A stretch of DNA of 15,409 nucleotides from an uncultured Sutterella sp. (lineage in GTDB: Bacteria; Pseudomonadota; Gammaproteobacteria; Burkholderiales; Burkholderiaceae_F), in assembly GCA_900770335.1 (NCBI GenBank), contig CAAGKD010000030.1:1-15409 (forward strand). Reading direction: 5' to 3'. Below the pieces are notes generated by a model. It did no database searches and had not been told where the DNA came from. It was given only the letters and a program-made list of their open reading frames with translations. Made by a program: the position numbers and the translations under genes. This document shows, in pieces, positions 6,417 to 13,054 of this stretch; position 1 is the first letter of the stretch; every line of letters begins with the position of its first letter.

Positions 6417-7785
6417 TCTTCGAAGATCCCGCTCCTCGGCCCGGCGTCCCTGAGCCTGCGGCGGCATCGCAGGCGCAGGGCTCAGGCATCTCCATTTCTT
6501 CAGTGCGCAGCGGCCCCCGGCCCTCCCGCTCCCGCACGATCTCTCCGATCTCCCTCATGTCCCGCCAGTTCTGCCGCACCGTCTCGCGGTGCGCGCACTC
6601 CTCGCGCCAGAACCGGACCGCGACGAGCGTCCCGATGAAGAGGAGCCACAGGATCGCCATGCCGTAGAGCGACGCGACGCCGCCCGCTCCGACGCCCCTC
6701 AGGCCCACGTCGCGCCAGAAGTTGAAGATCCAGACGAGCGGAATCCCGAAGCTCGCGAGGTGCATCCAGCCGTGGAGGAACCCCACGGCCATCGTCGCGC
6801 CGCCCATGATGAAGCCCGGCGGCACGAGCCAGATCATCCGGCCCGCGCCCTGTCCGGGATTGGTGCAGTTCCAGGAGATGAGGTAGGCGAGCCAGGTGTT
6901 TCCGACCGCCCCGAGAAAGAGCCCCGGAATGAAGAGGAGGATGCTCCCGGCGAAACGGAGCTGCCCCGCGCAGATCATCACCGCGAGCGCCGTCGTCACG
7001 ACGCACGTGAAGATGAAGGCGTAGGGAGCGGCGCGCGCGAGGAGCGCGAGGAGCGACCCCGAGAGCACGCGGCTCTCCCACTCGTTCGTGACGCGCATGC
7101 GGCCGATCAGCATCAGGCTCGCGAGGCCGTGGAACATGAGGGAGAAGAAGAAGATGAAGTTCACGACCGTTCCGGTCGCAGCCTGCCCGGTGGGGTTCGA
7201 GAGGTATCGGAAGCCGATCCTCAGGGGCGAGATCATGGCCTCGGTTTCGCTCGCGTTCCGCCCGAGGCTCGAGACCCCGTCGGGGCGGCTCACGGCCGCC
7301 TCGGCCCCAAGCTCCGCGACGATCTCGTTCAGGGTCGAATAGAGCTCCCCGTTCTGCGCGGTGTTCGAGTCGTCCGCGTAGTACCCGAGCGTCACCGTCC
7401 GGCCTCCCCGCAGGATCTCGGCCTGAGCGCCCTTGGGAATGTAGACGACGCCGAGCGCGGAATCCCCGCGCGTGAGGCCGCGCACGTCGACGGGCGTGTG
7501 CACGACCCGGCGCACGGAGATGAGGGGCGAGGCGTTGAGCTTCTCGAGCACCTGCGCGGACCACCTCGACTGGTCAAGGTCGATGACGGCGACGGGCGCT
7601 TCAAACACCACGTCGTGCGAGATCGCGATTGAGAACATGAAGGACGTGATCACCGCCACGAGGATCGCGAGCTTGTGGTAGGGCACGAAGTGCCCGCTCA
7701 TCATCGCCTCCCACTCCGCGGCGACGCTGCCGCGGATCTCGCCCCAGAGGCCCCGGCGGGCGCTTCTGCAATTGAGCTCAGTCAC
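6319..7785 (-). CDS. ABC-2 type exporter permease
   Basis: A 488-residue inner-membrane protein of YhhJ/YbhS-like layout. One helix (HKLAILVAVITSFMFSIAI, about residues 37-55) leads into a large periplasmic domain starting APVAVIDLDQSRWSAQVLEKL. Five more helices follow between about residues 205 and 390, including FIFFFSLMFHGLASLMLIG and PGFIMGGATMAVGFL. Such permeases work with an HlyD-type fusion protein and usually an ATPase to export drugs or small molecules. The GTG start at 7783-7785 overlaps the hlyD-like stop by four bases (GTGA) and has GAGGTG upstream; ATG codons at Met28/29, after GGGAGG, are alternatives. The last 80 or so residues are low-complexity, rich in Gly, Ser, Pro and Arg, and run antisense through the antitoxin 3' end, suggesting loss of an earlier stop. 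No ATP-binding subunit is encoded in this locus. Confidence 0.85.
   Translation of the reverse strand: MTELNCRSARRGLWGEIRGSVAAEWEAMMSGHFVPYHKLAILVAVITSFMFSIAISHDVVFEAPVAVIDLDQSRWSAQVLEKLNASPLISVRRVVHTPVDVRGLTRGDSALGVVYIPKGAQAEILRGGRTVTLGYYADDSNTAQNGELYSTLNEIVAELGAEAAVSRPDGVSSLGRNASETEAMISPLRIGFRYLSNPTGQAATGTVVNFIFFFSLMFHGLASLMLIGRMRVTNEWESRVLSGSLLALLARAAPYAFIFTCVVTTALAVMICAGQLRFAGSILLFIPGLFLGAVGNTWLAYLISWNCTNPGQGAGRMIWLVPPGFIMGGATMAVGFLHGWMHLASFGIPLVWIFNFWRDVGLRGVGAGGVASLYGMAILWLLFIGTLVAVRFWREECAHRETVRQNWRDMREIGEIVREREGRGPLRTEEMEMPEPCACDAAAGSGTPGRGAGSSKISSPRTPMRGGSPQAAAGRRSPSGHAGSPRAD
6454..6474 (+). terminator. Hairpin after the antitoxin-like gene
   Basis: GCCTGCG-gcggcat-CGCAGGC, a perfect seven-base stem 38 bases after the antitoxin stop. 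It lies inside the low-complexity tail of the convergent permease frame. No T-run follows on the plus strand. Confidence 0.35.
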
Positions 7786-8915
7786 AGCCGCACCTCAAGC
7801 GTCATGCCGGGAAGAAGCCCTTCAGCAGGCTTGACGTCCACCCGCACCCGGAAGAGCGTGAGGTCGGCCTGCCCGCGCTCGCGCACCTGCCTGAGGTTCG
7901 CAAAGTCGGGCGCCGCATCGACGAGCCGCACCCGCCCCTCGAAGTCGCGTCCGAGCGCGGGCGAACGGCACGAGACCGTCGTTCCGGCCGCGAAGCGCCC
8001 CGCGTCAGCTTCCGAGACGTAGATGTCCAGGTACATGCGCTCGGACTCAAGGAGCACGGCCGGAGTGTTCGGAGCGACGAGCTCGCCCGGCTCAAAAAGG
8101 ACCTCGAGCACCTTCGCGCGCTCGGGGGCGCGAATCTCGAGGCGCTTCTCGTTGACGCGGAGCTGCTTGAGCGTCGTCTCGAGCTGGGCCTTCCCGGCCT
8201 CAAGGGCCGCAAGGCTGCTCCTTCTGTTCTCCGCGGCCTGGCGGGCGTTCGCAACGGACTCGAGCGTCATGCCCTCGGCCGAGCCCTTCGCGCGGAGCCT
8301 GGCCATTTGCTCCTTGGTGGCTCCCAATGCGAGGCGCGAGACCGTGCGCTCGGAGATCGCGAGCCCCTCGCGGGCGCTCACCCAGCCCGACCGGGCCTCG
8401 TCATGGGCGGCCTGCGCGATCGCCCCCTGCGGAAAGAGCCGCTCGGCGCGACGCCAGGCGGTCTCAGCGGTCTCGAGCTGCGCGGCCGCGGCCTTGCGGC
8501 TTGCCTCGGCCTCCTCGATCTGACGCCAGAGCGTGCGCTCGGTCGTGGCGGCCTGCGCAAGCGCAAGGGCGATGCCGTCGCGCTCGAGCGTGATCTGCGC
8601 GTCTGCCTGAAGGATCGCCGCCTCGGTCGACTCGATCGAGAGCCTCAAGTCCGTGCCGTCGATCCCGAGAAGGAGATCCCCGGCCTCGACGATGCGGCCC
8701 TCCTCGATCGGACGCTCCGTGAGCCTGCCGCCCACAGTCTCGAAGGCGACCCGCACCTGATGGGCCGTGAGGACGCCCGCCTTGAGGCTTTCGGCCTCGG
8801 AGATCGCGTCGTTGCGGTTGCCCAGAAGAATGAGCCCGGCGGCGACGACGCCTGCCGCGGCGAAGCCCGCGATCGTGCGCGCGATGTCGCGCTTCTGCTT
8901 GGTTGAGAGTGCCAT
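7782..8915 (-). CDS. HlyD-family membrane fusion protein (efflux periplasmic adaptor)
   Basis: A 377-residue adaptor linking an inner-membrane exporter to the outer membrane. One N-terminal helix (residues 15-32, FAAAGVVAAGLILL) anchors it. The first lipoyl half is VGGRLTERPIEEGRIVEAGDLLLGID (split here at residues 61-86), then a long Ala/Glu/Arg-rich coiled coil (about 95-260). The second half is IRAPERAKVLEVLFEPGELV (261-280), with beta-barrel and membrane-proximal segments ending LLPGMTLEVRL. It is translationally coupled to the permease by a GTGA overlap. The ATG at 8913-8915 has no Shine-Dalgarno: A-rich bases precede it, and a 12-bp MarR-type palindrome ends six bases upstream, so the leader is probably very short and repression would cover the promoter. 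The substrate is unknown; antimicrobial or aromatic compounds are usual for MarR-controlled pumps. Confidence 0.9.
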   Translation of the reverse strand: MALSTKQKRDIARTIAGFAAAGVVAAGLILLGNRNDAISEAESLKAGVLTAHQVRVAFETVGGRLTERPIEEGRIVEAGDLLLGIDGTDLRLSIESTEAAILQADAQITLERDGIALALAQAATTERTLWRQIEEAEASRKAAAAQLETAETAWRRAERLFPQGAIAQAAHDEARSGWVSAREGLAISERTVSRLALGATKEQMARLRAKGSAEGMTLESVANARQAAENRRSSLAALEAGKAQLETTLKQLRVNEKRLEIRAPERAKVLEVLFEPGELVAPNTPAVLLESERMYLDIYVSEADAGRFAAGTTVSCRSPALGRDFEGRVRLVDAAPDFANLRQVRERGQADLTLFRVRVDVKPAEGLLPGMTLEVRL

Positions 8916-8921
8916 TTTTTG

Positions 8922-8933
8922 TTAGTCGACTAA
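8922..8933. promoter_or_regulatory. MarR-type operator in front of the hlyD-like gene
   Basis: TTAGTCGACTAA is a perfect 12-bp palindrome. It differs from the palindrome in front of marR (9730-9741) only at its two central-flank bases (TC/GA against CC/GG). Both match the TTAG-N4-CTAA form known for several MarR-family operators. A possible -10, TATTTA on the minus strand, runs into its left arm. Confidence 0.75.
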
Positions 8934-9054
8934 ATAATTGTTCGAAGAATGACCTGCCGCTGAAGGGAAGTGAAGAACCGCTTCGCTCGGCGGAGGAAGG
9001 ATGAAATTGGAAAAGCTCAGGACCGGCGGATACCAGGGAGGCAGGGGAGGGCTG

Positions 9055-9573
9055 TCACCGGACCTCTCCGGCGTCGGAAGGCGCGAGCTTTTTGAGAAGC
9101 GCGATGAGCTGCTCCCGCTCTTCGCCCGAAAGAGCGCTCGAGAACTCGGCGATCCGCTCGAAGTGCTCCGGAAGCGCCCGGTCAAGGAGCCTCCTGCCCG
9201 CGTCGGAGAGCTCGACGAACTTCGCCCGCGCGTCCTTCTCGGAACTCGTGCGCAAGACGAGCGGCTCCTCGGCCTGAAGCATCCGCGCGACCATCACTGA
9301 GATCGTCGCGGGCGCAACCCCGAGCCGCTCGGAGAGCTCCGAAACGCCGAGGGGCCCCTCGGCGTCGCGCAGAACCATCATGAGCGTGAACTTCCCTTCG
9401 GTGAGGCCCGTCGAGCGGCGCAGCGACTCGTAGACGGTCGAGCGGATGATGTCCACGACGTTGATGAGGTGCAGCATCATGTCCACCCCCGCCACGTCGA
9501 TCTCCCGCGCGGACTCGCCGTGCACGCGGCGAAGGTTCTCACGGGCAGGAAGCATGCGTCTCACGGGATTCAT
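9055..9573 (-). CDS. MarR-family transcriptional regulator
   Basis: A 172-residue regulator with the MarR fold: dimerisation helices at both ends and a winged helix-turn-helix in between. The recognition region is LGVSELSERLGVAPATISVMVARMLQ (split here at residues 75-100), followed by the wing LRTSSEKDARAKFVELSDAGRRLL (107-130). MarR proteins are dimers that repress until a small, often aromatic ligand binds. The gene lies upstream of the hlyD-like and permease genes on the same strand with a 139-bp gap, and matching palindromes stand before it and before hlyD. It therefore probably represses itself and the exporter. The start is uncertain: the ATG at 9571-9573 has only AAGAG nearby, and Met7 or Met32/33 are possible. 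The first 30 residues look unlike a MarR N-terminus. Confidence 0.9.
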   Translation of the reverse strand: MNPVRRMLPARENLRRVHGESAREIDVAGVDMMLHLINVVDIIRSTVYESLRRSTGLTEGKFTLMMVLRDAEGPLGVSELSERLGVAPATISVMVARMLQAEEPLVLRTSSEKDARAKFVELSDAGRRLLDRALPEHFERIAEFSSALSGEEREQLIALLKKLAPSDAGEVR

Positions 9574-9729
9574 GACTCTTGGTTCTCTGTTCGGGACAGT
9601 TCGAGGGACTCGATTGATCGGGCTGCGGGCGAGACCGCGGCGGATTTATTGAAAATCAAGAAAATAGAAGAAGTGATCGCTCACATGAATCGGGAAAGGC
9701 AGGAGCGTTCCTCGAGCCGCCCGTTTTAT

Positions 9730-9746
9730 TTAGCCGGCTAATTATA
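9730..9746 (-). promoter_or_regulatory. marR promoter -10 and MarR-type operator
   Basis: TTAGCCGGCTAA (9730-9741) is a perfect 12-bp palindrome. On the minus strand it is preceded directly by TATAAT (9746 to 9741), a perfect -10 that shares its last base with the operator. A weak -35, TTTCGG, lies 17 bp further up. A bound dimer would cover the transcription start, the classic layout for MarR autorepression. Predicted transcripts carry about 160 untranslated bases before the marR ATG. Confidence 0.75.
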
Positions 9747-9877
9747 TCCATGCCAGACCCTTCCCGAAAGCGGATCTCCCACAGCTTTCCCACGGATCCC
9801 GCCCGAGGCCCTCCCAGGCCCGCCCGGAGCGCTTCTTGATGATTCATGACGATTCAGGACGCGCCAGGGCCCGCTGA

Positions 9878-9883
9878 TAGAAT
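9878..9883 (+). promoter_or_regulatory. Possible extended -10 for gpmI
   Basis: TAGAAT preceded by TGA gives an extended -10 (TGnTAGAAT) 149 bases before the gpmI ATG. The -35 region is occupied by a tandem 10-bp repeat (9841-9860) rather than a recognisable TTGACA. Confidence 0.4.
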
Positions 9884-9973
9884 CCGAGGCATCCCAACTG
9901 CGCTTCGCCCCCAAAGCGCTCCGGCGCTGTCCGCGAGCCTTCCTGAGGCGGGCGCGCCCGGCGGCGGCCGCCC

Positions 9974-9990
9974 GGGACGGCATCCGTCCC
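9974..9990 (+). other. Tight hairpin in the gpmI leader
   Basis: GGGACGG-cat-CCGTCCC is a perfect seven-base stem with a three-base loop, 42 bases before the gpmI ATG. It could stabilise the leader or act as an attenuator, but no anti-structure was identified. Confidence 0.4.
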
Positions 9991-10032
9991 CCGAGATCCC
10001 TGCCGGACCCATCCTTTTCCAGGCACAAGGCC

Positions 10033-11562
10033 ATGCAAAAAGTTCTTCTGATGATTCTCGACGGCTGGGGCATCGGCGGCGGAGCCGCCGATCCGGCGGA
10101 CGCCATCTTCGCGGCGCGCCCGCAGCGCCTCGCGGCGCTCTCGGAGCGCTTCCCCCACGCGGAGCTTCTCACGTTCGGCGAGAACGTCGGGCTCCCGGCC
10201 GGGCAGATGGGCAACTCCGAGGTCGGACACCTCAACATCGGCGCGGGCCGCGTCGTCTATCAGGACCTCGTGCGCATCAACCGCGCGTGCGAGAGCGGCG
10301 CGCTCATGGAGCAGCCCGAGATCGCGAAGCTCATCCGTCACGTCCGCGAGACCGGTTGCGCGCTCCACCTCATGGGGCTCTTCTCCGACGGCGGCGTGCA
10401 TGCGAGCCTCGCGCACCTGCTCGCCTTCATCGACCTCGCCCGCAGGGAGGGCGTCGGGAAGGTTTTCGTGCACGCCTTCATGGACGGCCGCGACACGGAC
10501 CCCAGGAGCGGCCTCGGATTCGTCAAGGCGGTCGAGGAGAAGCTCGCCGACGAGGGCGAGCGGGCGGTACTCGCAAGCATGATCGGGCGCTTTTATGCGA
10601 TGGACCGCGACAAGCGCTGGGAGCGCGTCGAAAAGGCCTGGCGCATGCTCGTCAAGGGCGAGGGCTCGCCCTCGCGCGACTTCGTCAAGGCCGTCGAGGA
10701 CTCCTACGCCGCCGGAAAGACGGACGAGTTCATGGAGCCCGTCGTGCGCGTCGATGAAGCGGAGGCTCCCGTCGGCCGCATCGCCCCGAACGACGCCGTG
10801 GTCTTTCTCAACTTCAGGAACGACCGCGCGCGCGAGCTTACGAGCGCCCTCACCCAGGGCCCGCAGGCCGGCATGACGCCGCTTCCGCTCTGGTTCGCGA
10901 CGATGACGCCCTACGACGCGTCGTTCAAAGGCCTGCACGTTCTCTTTGACAAGGAGAACGTCGTCAACCCGATCGGCGAGTACGTTTCCTCCAAGGGCTT
11001 GAGGCAGCTGCGCATCGCCGAGACCGAGAAGTACGCCCACGTGACGTTCTTCCTGAACGGCGGTCGCGAAGCGCCCTTTGAGGGCGAAGACCGCATCCTC
11101 GTGCCGTCCCCGAAGGTCGCAACCTACGACCTCCAGCCCGAGATGAGCGCTCCGGAGGTGACCCGGAGGCTCTGCGCGGCCCTCTCGGAGGAGAAGTACG
11201 ACTTCATCTGCCTCAACTTCGCCAACGGCGACATGGTCGGGCACACGGGCGTCTGGGAGGCGATCGAGAAGGCCGTCCGGACCGTCGACGAATGCGCGAG
11301 CCGCGTGATCGAGACCGCCCGCGCGCACGGCTACGAGGTCGTGCAGATCGCCGACCACGGCAACGCCGACCACGCGAAGAACCCCGACGGGTCGCCCAAC
11401 ACCGCCCACTCGCTCAACCCCGTGCCGATCCTCGTCGTCTCGGACCGCGTCGCGAAGGTCGACGCAGGCGTCCTCGCGGACGTCGCCCCGACGGTGCTCG
11501 CGCTCATGGGGCTCGAGCAGCCCCGGGAGATGACCGGACGGTCGCTCGTCACCTTCAAGTGA
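10033..11562 (+). CDS. gpmI: 2,3-bisphosphoglycerate-independent phosphoglycerate mutase
   Basis: A 509-residue cytoplasmic glycolytic enzyme that interconverts 3- and 2-phosphoglycerate with manganese; relatives are near 510 residues. The metal-binding start LLMILDGWG (Asp10) and the catalytic serine motif MGNSEVGHLNIGAGR (Ser62) are intact. So are DGRDTDP, FLNFRNDRARELT in the transferase domain, FANGDMVGHTG, and the second metal cluster ADHGNADH with TAHSLNPVP. It is an alkaline-phosphatase superfamily fold with an inserted phosphotransferase domain. The ATG is preceded by AAGG at five bases. The gene is monocistronic here, divergent from marR and convergent with bioB, and its leader is long. 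Nothing in the sequence suggests decay. Confidence 0.97.
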   Translation: MQKVLLMILDGWGIGGGAADPADAIFAARPQRLAALSERFPHAELLTFGENVGLPAGQMGNSEVGHLNIGAGRVVYQDLVRINRACESGALMEQPEIAKLIRHVRETGCALHLMGLFSDGGVHASLAHLLAFIDLARREGVGKVFVHAFMDGRDTDPRSGLGFVKAVEEKLADEGERAVLASMIGRFYAMDRDKRWERVEKAWRMLVKGEGSPSRDFVKAVEDSYAAGKTDEFMEPVVRVDEAEAPVGRIAPNDAVVFLNFRNDRARELTSALTQGPQAGMTPLPLWFATMTPYDASFKGLHVLFDKENVVNPIGEYVSSKGLRQLRIAETEKYAHVTFFLNGGREAPFEGEDRILVPSPKVATYDLQPEMSAPEVTRRLCAALSEEKYDFICLNFANGDMVGHTGVWEAIEKAVRTVDECASRVIETARAHGYEVVQIADHGNADHAKNPDGSPNTAHSLNPVPILVVSDRVAKVDAGVLADVAPTVLALMGLEQPREMTGRSLVTFK

Positions 11563-11633
11563 CGATCGAGCGTCCGCGACGACTCCTCCGGCCCTGCCCT
11601 CACCGCCCGGAGGCGTCTGAAGCGAACCGACTG

Positions 11634-11677
11634 AAGGGCCGGCCGGGAAGCCTCGAAGCGCCCCCGGACCGGCCCTT
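11634..11677. terminator. Candidate two-way terminator between gpmI and bioB
   Basis: AAGGGCCGG (11634-11642) pairs with CCGGCCCTT (11669-11677), a nine-base stem that can be lengthened after one mismatch. It lies 72 bases after the gpmI stop and 43 bases beyond the bioB stop, in the convergent gap. Terminal A and T pairs give each strand a short T end. A second seven-base inverted repeat, CCTCCGG/CCGGAGG, lies at 11585-11613. Confidence 0.5.
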
Positions 11678-11719
11678 CGCATTCATGCCGCTTCCGCTTC
11701 GGTTCGCGAGTCCGGCCGC

Positions 11720-12766
11720 TCAGCTCGTCGCCGCCGCAGCAGTTGCAGCCGCCGCGTCCTTCTCCGCCTCCCGGACCGTGAGCGCCGCGCGGGTCGCGGG
11801 CTCGGCTTCATAGCCCGCCTCGAGGAAAAGCTGGGCGTCGTCAAGGGGCGTCGCCCCGCAGGTCGTGAGAAAGTCCCCGCTGATCGCCGCGTTGACGCCG
11901 ACGCGCACCGCCTCGCGCACCGCCTCGGGCGAGAGCTGGAGCCGCCCGCCCGCGAAGCGCAGCAGCGCCGTCGGGTTGAGAAGCCGGAAGATGGCGACGG
12001 CCTCGAGGAACTCGCCGTCCGAAAGCGGCGTCATGTCCCCGAGGGGCGTGCCGGCGACGGGATGGAGCATGTTGATCGGAATCGAGGGGACCTCGAGCTC
12101 CCTCAGGGTCCGGGCGAGCTCGATGCGGTCCTCGAGCGTCTCGCCCATGCCGATGAGGCCGCCCGAGCAGACCTCGAGCCCGGCCGCCCGGGCCTCGCGC
12201 AACGTGCGGATCTTGTCGTCGTACGCGTGAGAGGAGCAGACCTCCGGGAAGAACCGCCGGGAGCTCTCGAGGTTGCAGTGGATTCTCTCCACGCCAGCCT
12301 CTTTCAGGGCCGCGAGGTCCGAGCTCGAGAGAAGCCCGAGCGACACGCACACCTCAAGCGCGGGATGCGCGGCCTTAAGGCTCCGGACGCGCTCGCAGAG
12401 CTCCCGAAGCTCCCTGCGCGAAGGCTTGCGTCCGCTCGTGACGAGCGAGTACCGCACGACGCCCGAGGCCTCGGCGCGCTTCGCTCCGGCCTCGACCGCG
12501 TCGTCCGCGACGATCGGGAAGACCCGCACGCCCGGCACGCTCCAGTGGCGGGACTGCGCGCACCAGCGGCAGTTCTCCGAGCAGGCTCCGGACTTGGCGT
12601 TGATGATGCCGCAGAGGTTGAATACGCGGGAGGCGCACCGGCGCGTCACGGCCTCGGCCGTGTCGAGAAGGTCCCGGGGGCTCGTGCGCGCAAGCGCGAG
12701 GAGCGTACCGGTCGGGAGGCTCTCGCCGCGCGCGACGGCCTCGACGAGGGAATGATTGACTGGCAT
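11720..12766 (-). CDS. bioB: Biotin synthase (radical SAM), atypical cluster ligands
   Basis: From Met at 12764-12766 the protein is 348 residues, close to E. coli BioB (346). It inserts sulfur into dethiobiotin, the last step of biotin synthesis. The radical SAM motif GACSENCRWC supplies Cys62, Cys66 and Cys69. EVCVSLG and EVCSGGLIGMGET supply equivalents of E. coli Cys128 and Cys188, and FAGGRLQL keeps the equivalent of Arg260. The equivalent of Cys97 (FCMGA) is absent: the site reads RYSLVTSG, as in BioB from many anaerobes, and an extra Cys stands in NLCGIINAKSG. A different auxiliary cluster is therefore likely. An upstream ATG (12895) would add 43 residues without homology and swallow a 17-bp palindrome, so I chose the inner start although it lacks a Shine-Dalgarno. 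The C-terminus is an Ala-rich tail. No other bio genes lie nearby. Confidence 0.92.
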   Translation of the reverse strand: MPVNHSLVEAVARGESLPTGTLLALARTSPRDLLDTAEAVTRRCASRVFNLCGIINAKSGACSENCRWCAQSRHWSVPGVRVFPIVADDAVEAGAKRAEASGVVRYSLVTSGRKPSRRELRELCERVRSLKAAHPALEVCVSLGLLSSSDLAALKEAGVERIHCNLESSRRFFPEVCSSHAYDDKIRTLREARAAGLEVCSGGLIGMGETLEDRIELARTLRELEVPSIPINMLHPVAGTPLGDMTPLSDGEFLEAVAIFRLLNPTALLRFAGGRLQLSPEAVREAVRVGVNAAISGDFLTTCGATPLDDAQLFLEAGYEAEPATRAALTVREAEKDAAAATAAAATS

Positions 12767-12854
12767 GGGTCTTGCGTAGGGTCTTGAGGAGGATTGTTCG
12801 TTCGCCTGCGGCGCACCGCAGGGAAAGACGGACGCCGCCGGCACGTCCATCATA

Positions 12855-12871
12855 CGGAACGACTCGTTCCG
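12855..12871. promoter_or_regulatory. 17-bp palindrome upstream of bioB, candidate operator
   Basis: CGGAACGAcTCGTTCCG has perfect eight-base arms around one base. It lies 89 bp upstream of the chosen bioB start. It does not resemble the BirA (TTGTAAACC-type) or BioR (TTATCTATAA-type) sites known for biotin genes; the form suits a TetR-like dimer. The palindrome is plain; the regulator is unknown. Confidence 0.55.
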
Positions 12872-12909
12872 CACGGAGCGCGTGAAGAAGGTCATCCGGC
12901 CGGCGGGCG

Positions 12910-12923
12910 TTGACGCAAGTCAA
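12910..12923. promoter_or_regulatory. FNR/CRP-family box
   Basis: TTGACgcaaGTCAA is a perfect inverted repeat with the spacing of FNR/ANR/DNR sites (TTGAT-N4-ATCAA; TTGAC/GTCAA half-sites are tolerated). It sits 131 bp from the hydrolase ATG and 143 bp from the bioB ATG and could serve either. No -10 is placed for class II activation, so the direction is open. Confidence 0.55.
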
Positions 12924-13008
12924 AGCGACGATCGACCGGAAGCGTTGTGCGAAGCTGCGCGTCCCGTCCCCTTCGGACCCGTCAGGATTAGGATTCGGAG
13001 CAGCGAGA

Positions 13009-13030
13009 GGCCGTCCCGCACAGGACGGCC
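13009..13030 (+). other. Leader hairpin before the dienelactone hydrolase-like gene
   Basis: GGCCGTCC-cgcaca-GGACGGCC is a perfect eight-base stem with a six-base loop, ending eleven bases before the ribosome site. It could affect translation or mRNA stability. No T-run follows. Confidence 0.45.
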
Positions 13031-13054
13031 GGCTGGAAATTGAGGAGAAAGCTC

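Larger units (their letters stand above)
9574..10032. other. Divergent control region between marR and gpmI
   Basis: This 459-bp region has no credible gene. From left to right it holds a 157-base marR leader that is less GC-rich than its surroundings, the MarR-type palindrome with the marR -10, a tandem 10-bp repeat (GATTCATGAC GATTCAGGAC, written as two units, 9841-9860), a possible gpmI -10, and a GC-rich gpmI leader with a GGGACGG-cat-CCGTCCC hairpin. Confidence 0.6.
12767..13054. promoter_or_regulatory. Divergent control region, bioB and dienelactone hydrolase-like gene
   Basis: This 288-bp spacer between two outward-facing genes holds a 17-bp palindrome, an FNR-like box, a possible -10 for the hydrolase (TAGGAT, 12989-12994) and a leader hairpin. 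The hydrolase ribosome site GAGGAG lies at 13042-13047. No clear bioB promoter was recognised. Confidence 0.55.

Noticed and set aside
6395..6667. A frame overlapping the antitoxin stop, where a GNAT toxin would be expected
   Set aside because: After a start MGVRGELIFEDPAPRPG there is no acetyltransferase motif, and the rest is antisense to the permease.
9001..9300. A 99-codon plus-strand frame with a strong GGAGGAAGG before its ATG
   Set aside because: It is antisense to the well-supported marR and its product has no recognisable pattern. The ribosome-like site is probably chance.
9648..9658. TTGAAAATCAA as a second FNR-like box
   Set aside because: The half-sites are three bases apart, so the length and spacing do not fit FNR sites (14 bp).
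9574..9729. An ATG directly followed by TGA in the marR leader
   Set aside because: One start-stop pair without a ribosome site is expected by chance in this length; no leader peptide is supported.
9844..11682. A 612-codon open frame on the minus strand
   Set aside because: It is wholly antisense to gpmI, which has every catalytic motif. The translated product is Arg/Val/Gly-rich without a domain.
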